Assembly (NCBI GenBank): GCA_910587555.1
Contig: CAJULV010000005.1
Location: forward strand, 53,117-74,034
Length of the DNA stretch: 20,918 nt
Source: an uncultured Acetatifactor sp.
GTDB taxonomy: Bacteria > Bacillota > Clostridia > Lachnospirales > Lachnospiraceae
Reading direction: 5' to 3'
The translations under genes were made by a program, and so were the position numbers. Of the stretch, positions 16,274-20,918 are shown one piece after another (the stretch's first letter is position 1; every line of letters starts with the position of its first letter). The notes under the pieces are model-generated. The model was given only the letters and a program-made list of their open reading frames with translations, did not search any database and had not been told where the DNA came from.

Positions 16274-17029
16274 ATGCAGAGTATCATTGAGATAAAGAAA
16301 ATTCTTCAGGCAGCGTCTGTGCAGGAGCTGCCTGATTTTATAAATACCTACTCCGGGGATGAGCGCCTGGGCGTCCGGAAATTGACGGAAACGGCGAAAA
16401 AGCGCCTGGCGGAATTGGAAAAGGAGCGCGCCAGGATTGAAACACTTCGCGTTTACGAGGAGCAGTATGGTGAATATGACTATATCTGCGGAGTGGACGA
16501 AGCGGGAAGAGGACCCCTTGCCGGGCCTGTGGTTGCCGGTGCGGTGATACTTCCCAAAAGATGCCGCATTTTATATATAAATGATTCCAAGCAACTCTCC
16601 GAAAAAAAGAGAGAGGAACTTTATTCTGTCATCACGGAGCAGGCCGTTTCCTGGGCGGTGGGTTATGCTTCTCCGGAACGGATCGACGAAATCAATATTC
16701 TGCAGGCCACCTATGAAGCCATGCGTGAGGCAATTGGCAAACTGCGGCCTGCTCCCGGAATCCTGCTGAACGATGCGGTACGGATTCCGGATATTTCCCT
16801 CCCCCAGGTACCCATTGTCAAGGGCGACGCCAAAAGCATCACAATCGGAGCCGCCAGCATTGTCGCCAAAGTGACCAGGGACAGGATAATGCGGGATTAC
16901 GACCAAATATACCCGGAATATGGATTTTCTGAAAATAAGGGCTACGGAAGCCAGGGACATATAGAGTCCCTGCAGAAATACGGACCCACACCCATACACA
17001 GAAAAAGCTTTCTCAAAAATTTTGCCTGA
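16274..17029 (+). CDS. rnhB: Ribonuclease HII
   Basis: RNase HII, 251 residues, cuts RNA-DNA hybrids and excises single ribonucleotides from DNA. The catalytic Asp75-Glu76 lie in GVDEAGRGPLAG. Later conserved segments are NDSKQLS (103-109), LLNDAV, which probably carries the third acidic ligand, and KGDAKS. Residues 1-70 are the extra N-terminal domain found in Firmicute enzymes, with no known catalytic residues. GAGGAGG (16261-16267) lies six bases before the ATG. It follows lepB and precedes the FliK-like gene. Confidence 0.96.
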   Translation: MQSIIEIKKILQAASVQELPDFINTYSGDERLGVRKLTETAKKRLAELEKERARIETLRVYEEQYGEYDYICGVDEAGRGPLAGPVVAGAVILPKRCRILYINDSKQLSEKKREELYSVITEQAVSWAVGYASPERIDEINILQATYEAMREAIGKLRPAPGILLNDAVRIPDISLPQVPIVKGDAKSITIGAASIVAKVTRDRIMRDYDQIYPEYGFSENKGYGSQGHIESLQKYGPTPIHRKSFLKNFA

Positions 17030-17117
17030 TGTAATCGGCAGGGAACTGAAAACAGCATGTGCGTATCTGATGCCCGGGGTGTTTACGAACCCGCGGCCGC
17101 CGGCATCGGAAGGTCAG

Positions 17118-19043
17118 ATGCACAAACGGAATAGAGAATGGGTAAATATGAAACTTTCACAATTATTTTCGGGGGAGGTACGAACCGACACCGCTTCCCG
17201 CACTTCTCAGCCGACGCCGGCGCAGACGGAGCAGGCGAACCGGCAGATACGCTCTCTTGTGCCCGGACAGACAATCAGCGGTGAAATTGTCTCCAGAAAC
17301 GGAAGCGAGGTCCAGATCAGGCTTCCGGAGGATATTCTGCTCAGCGCCAGAGTTGACAGGAATATGAATATCGAAATCGGAAAAAACATGACCTTCGAAG
17401 TCAAAAATAACGGCAGCACCCTTATGCTGAGTCCGCTCTTTACCAATGTCGCCACAGATACGAATGTGCTGAAGGCGCTTGATATGGCAGGACTCCCGGT
17501 GAACAGGGTTTCCATCGATATGACGGAACAGCTGATGGCTGCCGGGATGTCTGTCAATCGAAACAGCCTGCAGCAGATATTTAGGGAGATTACAGGTTTT
17601 CCGCAGGCGGAAATCTCGGATGTTATCAGCCTTCACAAACTCCAGATGCCTGTGAACGAGGCCAATTTGAATCAGATGGTTTCCTACAGGAACCTGAACC
17701 ACCAGTTGACCCAGGGAATGGATACCGTGTTGGAAGCGCTGCCGGAGGTTTTCGATACAATGACGGCACAGGGAGATACTGCCGGAGCGGTAAAGCTGTA
17801 TCAGGAAGTGCTTCAGCTGATACAGGAGAACGGCGGCATGGCCACTTCGGAGGAGTCTGCCGCCGCCATACCGGGGCAGGCGGCTCCCGATGCGGTTTCC
17901 GGCCTTTCCGGGCAGAATCCGTCCGGCGGAACGGCCATTCGGGAAGACTTCCCGATTCCGGGGGACTCTCTTGCAGCAGATGAAAGCGGAAACCCGCTGT
18001 CCGGCACCTTATCCGGAGAAATCATACAGAAAACCATGGCAGAACTTGAGGCACAAATTCCTTTGCCGGCAGACGGCATCTCTGACGGGAACGTGATGCT
18101 GGGCGGCGAAGGCAGGATGCATGTCCTCCAGGAGGAAAATGACGCAGCGGAGGTTCAAAACACGGCTGTCCTTCCCGGAGAGGGAACGGCAGATGCAATA
18201 CCGCAGAATCTGCGCTCTGCCGTCGCTTTGGATGCCCTGGAACTCACCATGCATTTACCGGAAGAGCGTGCCGTGGCCCTGCGAAGCGAAATCCTTCGTT
18301 TTGCCGCGGGAGAAACGGATGCAGGGCAGTTTTTTTCCGTTCTGAATACGCTGGCGGAAACGGCAAAATTTTCTACAGAATCCATGAAATTGCTGCAGAA
18401 AATGTTTTCCGGGGCAAAATTCCGCACGCTTTTATCAACCCATCTGAAAAATAACTGGATGCTTCGCCCCGAAGAAGTATCTTCCCCGGGCAAGGTGGAA
18501 GAAATGTACCATAAGCTGGAGAGGCAGCTGAAAGGCCTGGGCAGTGCCCTGGAAAACGCAGGCCAGTCTGAAAGCACGGCCTACAGGGCGGTTACGTCCA
18601 TGTCCCAGAATATCGACTTCCTGCAGCAGCTGAACCAGATGTACACCTATGTACAGCTGCCCCTGCGGCTGCAGCAACGGGATACACAGGGCGAACTCTA
18701 TGTATACACCAACAAAAAGAAACTGTCAAGCCCGGACGGTACCGTAAGCGCGCTTCTTCATCTGGATATGGCGAATCTTGGCCCTGTTGACGTATATGTC
18801 TCCCTGAAGGGCAGCAAAGCGAATACACGTTTTTATCTCCGTGACGATGAGATGATAGACTTTATGGCACAGCATATGGACACTCTGACCAGCCGCCTTC
18901 AGAAGCGGGGATATGACTGCAGTTTCTCCATGGTCCTCCGTGAAAAAGCGGAAAATGAGTCTACAAAGGGCGGTCTGGAGCCTGTCCTTCGGCAGAACAG
19001 GGGCATCATGCTTTCCCACTATGCCTTTGATGTGCGCACGTAA
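17118..19043 (+). CDS. FliK-like hook-length control protein (YlqG type)
   Basis: This 641-residue protein ends in a Flg_hook-like domain, as in the flagellar hook-length ruler FliK. The diagnostic part is at about residues 543-610, with LHLDMANLGPVDVYVSLKG and the FYLRDDEMIDFMAQHMDTL segment. The middle (about 250-370) is low in complexity, rich in Gly, Ser, Pro and Ala. I see no signal peptide. Two starts are possible: ATG 17118 has GGAAGG four bases upstream, while ATG 17148 begins MKLSQLFSG but has a weak site. With the FlhB-like gene downstream it matches the ylqG-ylqH pair next to rnhB in B. subtilis. Its role outside the flagellar operon is not known. Confidence 0.8.
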   Translation: MHKRNREWVNMKLSQLFSGEVRTDTASRTSQPTPAQTEQANRQIRSLVPGQTISGEIVSRNGSEVQIRLPEDILLSARVDRNMNIEIGKNMTFEVKNNGSTLMLSPLFTNVATDTNVLKALDMAGLPVNRVSIDMTEQLMAAGMSVNRNSLQQIFREITGFPQAEISDVISLHKLQMPVNEANLNQMVSYRNLNHQLTQGMDTVLEALPEVFDTMTAQGDTAGAVKLYQEVLQLIQENGGMATSEESAAAIPGQAAPDAVSGLSGQNPSGGTAIREDFPIPGDSLAADESGNPLSGTLSGEIIQKTMAELEAQIPLPADGISDGNVMLGGEGRMHVLQEENDAAEVQNTAVLPGEGTADAIPQNLRSAVALDALELTMHLPEERAVALRSEILRFAAGETDAGQFFSVLNTLAETAKFSTESMKLLQKMFSGAKFRTLLSTHLKNNWMLRPEEVSSPGKVEEMYHKLERQLKGLGSALENAGQSESTAYRAVTSMSQNIDFLQQLNQMYTYVQLPLRLQQRDTQGELYVYTNKKKLSSPDGTVSALLHLDMANLGPVDVYVSLKGSKANTRFYLRDDEMIDFMAQHMDTLTSRLQKRGYDCSFSMVLREKAENESTKGGLEPVLRQNRGIMLSHYAFDVRT

Positions 19044-19266
19044 TGCCGCATGCCGCAGATTCCACTGACTGTAAAGCTGCGGAGGCAGGTTTTACACCTT
19101 ACATCTATGTGTTCCGCTGGAGGCAGATTTTACGCAGGATTACATCTGTGTCTTCCGCCAGAGGCAGGCTGTAGCGACAGTATGTCAGGACAGGCGCGGC
19201 AGATGCCGATGGCTCAAAAATGCAGGCAGGCGGGTACCGGTATCAGTAAAGGGAGGAACTCGGAAC
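19044..19266. repeat. Intergenic degenerate tandem repeat
   Basis: Two clear copies of a 38/41-bp unit lie at 19081-19118 and 19119-19159. They share GGAGGCAG, TTTTAC, TTACATCT and TTCCGC, and the second has a 3-bp insertion. A decayed third copy begins GAGGCAG at 19161. A separate 7-bp tandem TGCCGCA lies at 19044-19057. The rest of the spacer shows nothing I can name. The ylqH ribosome binding site is at its end. Confidence 0.7.
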
Positions 19267-19560
19267 ATGAATGGAAAACAGGAGAATCAGGAAAAGGTAA
19301 AACAGGCCATCGCTCTGGAATATGACCCTTCCGACGAGGCCCCCAGGGTAATTGCCAGCGGAAAAGGCGTGCTGGCGGAAAGAATCATCGAGAAAGCCCG
19401 GGAAAGCGATGTACCCGTCCACAGAGATGACAAGCTTGCCGATACGTTGTCCAGGCTGGATATCGGAGATTCGATTCCGCCGGAGTTGTACGAGGTGGTT
19501 GCGGAGATACTGGTATTTGTAGATTCCATGGACAAGATACGTGCCAAGATGAAAAGGTAG
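19267..19560 (+). CDS. ylqH: Stand-alone FlhB C-terminal-like protein (YlqH/FlhX type)
   Basis: This 97-residue protein matches the cytoplasmic C-terminal domain of FlhB, the export gate that switches substrate specificity in the flagellar type III system. The family stretches are IALEYDPSDEAPRVIASGKG and IPPELYEVVAEILVFVDSMD. It lacks the membrane part and also the NPTH autocleavage site, so it corresponds only to the fragment after the cut. AAAGGGAGG (19248-19256) lies ten bases upstream. It pairs with the FliK-like gene before it, and in full flagellar systems FliK acts on this very domain of FlhB. The yraN ribosome binding site overlaps its stop. Confidence 0.88.
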   Translation: MNGKQENQEKVKQAIALEYDPSDEAPRVIASGKGVLAERIIEKARESDVPVHRDDKLADTLSRLDIGDSIPPELYEVVAEILVFVDSMDKIRAKMKR

Positions 19561-19569
19561 GAGCAGCAT

Positions 19570-19929
19570 TTGAATAAACGAAAAACAGGTGCGGAATGGG
19601 AAAGCCTGGCAGCGGAATATCTTACCCGAAACGGCATGCGGATTACGGAGAAAAACTTTCGATGCAGGCAAGGGGAAATCGATCTGATTGGCTTTCACCA
19701 GGGGTATCTGGTCTTTGTGGAAGTAAAATACAGAAGCTCGTCAGGCTCCGGATATGCCCTGGAAGCAGTGAATTACCGGAAACAATGCCGAATATGCAGG
19801 GCAGCGGATTATTACAGATATTCCCGCAGGATGGGGATGAACATCGCCGTACGGTATGATGTAATCGGAATTCAGAACGGCAAAATAGAGTGGATTCAGA
19901 ATGCCTTTCCGCATATTTATAAATACTGA
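19570..19929 (+). CDS. yraN: YraN family nuclease-like protein (UPF0102)
   Basis: YraN, 119 residues, belongs to a family with the restriction-endonuclease-like fold, related to archaeal Holliday junction resolvases. The metal-binding pattern is present: Asp38 in GEIDLIGF and Glu51-Val-Lys53 in VFVEVKYR. The cellular role is not established. TTG 19570 is the start, since AGGAG (19559-19563) lies six bases upstream and overlaps the ylqH stop. No other in-frame ATG gives the conserved N-terminus. It ends the operon; the next gene has its own strong promoter. Confidence 0.93.
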   Translation: MNKRKTGAEWESLAAEYLTRNGMRITEKNFRCRQGEIDLIGFHQGYLVFVEVKYRSSSGSGYALEAVNYRKQCRICRAADYYRYSRRMGMNIAVRYDVIGIQNGKIEWIQNAFPHIYKY

Positions 19930-19964
19930 TATCAGATATTGATACCAGATATTTACTGTTTTTA

Positions 19965-19993
19965 TTGACATTTTTCCGGGAACTTGATATGAT
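19965..19993 (+). promoter_or_regulatory. Strong predicted sigma-A promoter of ilvN
   Basis: TTGACA (19965-19970), a 17-base spacer, then TATGAT (19988-19993) with an extended -10 TG at 19985-19986. This is the closest to consensus of all promoters here. Transcription should begin near 20000. Confidence 0.88.
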
Positions 19994-19999
19994 ATCGGA

Positions 20000-20115
20000 A
20001 GAGTTTTGCAGCAGAACCTGATCGCAAGTCGGTGGATGGCTGCAGGGCGGACAGGCTGAAGCCAAACTGCAGCGGTGTAATGTCCGGATAATTGTAAATA
20101 GAAAGGTGAATAAAT
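20000..20115 (+). promoter_or_regulatory. Structured ilvN leader RNA with exclusive pairings
   Basis: Three copies of one core can pair in two ways: TGCAGC (20007-20012) with GCTGCA (20039-20044), or GCTGCAG (20039-20045) with CTGCAGC (20067-20073). The first form encloses a hairpin, ACC/GGT with GA/TC and one bulged base (20016-20033). In the second, CGGACA (20048-20053) can also pair with TGTCCG (20081-20086), giving a pseudoknot around a small GGC/GCC hairpin (20054-20063). No T run follows, so control would more likely be on translation. No T-box signature was seen. Confidence 0.5.
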
Positions 20116-20634
20116 ATGCAGAAAACGGAAGAAATACATTCCAAAGTATTTCAGCTTCTTGTAAACAATACCTCCGGTGTTCTGAGTCGTATTTCAGGGC
20201 TTTTTTCCAGAAGAGGCTATAATGTGGAAAGCATTACCGCAGGTGTCACGTCGGATCCCCGGATCACACGAATTACAATTGTAGCTTCCGGCGACGACGA
20301 GATATTGGAGCAGATTGAGAAGCAGGTGTCGAAGCTTGAGGATGTGCGGAATATCAAAGAGCTGGAACCGGAAAAGAGCGTCTACCGTGAGCTGATTATG
20401 ATTAAGGTGCGCGCAACGGCAGAGCAACGGCAGGGCATCATTGCAGTGGCAGATATTTTCCGCGCTAAAATCATAGATGTGGCGCCGGAGAGCCTGATGA
20501 TTGAACTTACCGGCAACCAGCAGAAGATTGAGGCGTTTATTGACCTGCTGGAAGGATACGAGATTCTGGAACAGGCGAGAACCGGAATCGCCGGACTGAG
20601 CAGAGGCACTGAACCCGTCATTACTGTTGATTAG
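20116..20634 (+). CDS. ilvN: Acetolactate synthase small (regulatory) subunit
   Basis: IlvN, 172 residues, is the regulatory subunit of acetohydroxyacid synthase, the first common enzyme of valine, leucine and isoleucine synthesis, and usually carries valine feedback inhibition. An N-terminal ACT domain spans about 8-82, with the stretch LLVNNTSGVLSRISGLFSRR. The C-terminal ALS small-subunit domain covers about 95-165. AAAGGTGA (20102-20109) lies six bases before the ATG. The length is normal. The large subunit ilvB is not upstream; a partner such as ilvC may follow beyond the window. It starts its own transcription unit with a strong promoter and a structured leader. Confidence 0.96.
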   Translation: MQKTEEIHSKVFQLLVNNTSGVLSRISGLFSRRGYNVESITAGVTSDPRITRITIVASGDDEILEQIEKQVSKLEDVRNIKELEPEKSVYRELIMIKVRATAEQRQGIIAVADIFRAKIIDVAPESLMIELTGNQQKIEAFIDLLEGYEILEQARTGIAGLSRGTEPVITVD

Positions 20635-20663
20635 CTCCAGGGATAACCTGTCAGTTATATAAA

Positions 20664-20692
20664 GTTCTGCAGGCTTACACGTTCTGCGGAAC
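20664..20692 (+). other. Hairpin after ilvN
   Basis: GTTCTGCAG (20664-20672) and CTGCGGAAC (20684-20692) form a 9-bp stem with one G-U pair and an 11-base loop. AAAAACCCCC follows, not a T run, so it is not a standard terminator. It may act in mRNA stability. Confidence 0.45.
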
Positions 20693-20717
20693 AAAAACCC
20701 CCGGGAATTGTCAGGGT

Positions 20718-20918
20718 CGGAAATCACTCCGCTGGATGGTCCTGGCATGTACTGGTATAGAACCCCGCCAGGGAATGCCCAGGACCCGGAGGATTAACGG
20801 ACGCAGTTTTTCAGCGGCCGGAAATCACTCCGCTGGATGGTCCTGGCATGTACTGGCATATAAAACCCCGCCAGGGAATGCCCAGGACCCGGAGGATTAA
20901 CGGACGCAGTTTTTCAGC
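20718..20918. repeat. Tandem direct repeat, about 101-103 bp unit, hairpin-forming
   Basis: Unit 1 is 20718-20818. Unit 2 begins at 20819 and runs off the window after 100 bases. They are almost identical, differing mainly by a 2-bp insertion and small changes near 20855-20865. Each unit folds on itself: GGTCCTGG (20738-20745) pairs with CCAGGACC (20779-20786), flanked by CAT/ATG inside and CTCCG/CGGAG outside. A T5 run (20807-20811) follows. The sequence is unrelated to the repeat at 1-150. Confidence 0.88.

Noticed and set aside
20000..20115. T-box or ppGpp (ykkC-type) riboswitch ahead of ilvN
   Set aside because: No T-box antiterminator core and no ykkC conserved segments are visible, so it is reported only as an unclassified structured leader.
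1..20918. CRISPR array among the repeats
   Set aside because: The repeat units are about 40-107 bp with at most three copies and no regular unique spacers; no cas genes are present.

Overview
The window reads as an ordinary chromosomal stretch of a Gram-positive, anaerobe-type Firmicute, most likely a Lachnospiraceae (Clostridium cluster XIVa) relative. The reasons are the order ylxM-ffh-rpsP-khpA-rimM-trmD-rplS-lepB-rbgA-lepB-rnhB-(FliK-like)-(FlhB C-terminal-like)-yraN, the strong AGGAGG-type ribosome binding sites, TTGACA/TATAAT-type promoters, and an RNase HII with the N-terminal domain seen in Firmicutes. The genus is not determined. All genes are on the + strand.

Layout. (1) Positions 1-166 hold a direct repeat (43 bp, period 107 bp) that runs off the left edge. 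(2) 167-3041 encode a DUF1854 protein and an MsbA-type ABC exporter with an added N-terminal domain and zinc ribbon. (3) 3085-8682 hold mutS from its own promoter, followed by tldD and tldE. (4) 8780-11346 start at a consensus promoter and encode YlxM, the SRP protein Ffh, ribosomal protein S16 and the KH protein KhpA, ending in a terminator-like hairpin. (5) 11481-13474 encode RimM, with an unusual palindrome-encoded insertion, and a TrmD with an extra C-terminal GNAT-type acetyltransferase region. (6) 13458-14060 form an L19 unit with its own promoter, a structured leader and an intrinsic terminator. (7) 14117-17029 encode two type I signal peptidases flanking the ribosome-assembly GTPase RbgA, then RNase HII. 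(8) 17118-19929 encode a FliK-like protein, a stand-alone FlhB C-terminal-like protein and YraN; a degenerate intergenic tandem repeat lies between the first two. (9) 19965-20634 hold a near-consensus promoter, a leader RNA with mutually exclusive pairings, and ilvN. (10) 20718-20918 hold a ~101-103 bp tandem repeat that runs off the right edge.

Together the core genes cover translation (S16, L19, RimM, TrmD, RbgA), membrane targeting and secretion (Ffh, YlxM, two signal peptidases) and nucleic-acid upkeep (MutS, RNase HII, YraN). The less ordinary parts are the DUF1854/ABC pair, the TrmD-GNAT fusion, the palindromic insertion in rimM, two switch-like leaders (rplS, ilvN), and three unrelated intergenic repeat families within 21 kb. 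I found no insertion sequence, prophage, CRISPR array, tRNA or rRNA. No stretch over 300 bases lacks a gene.
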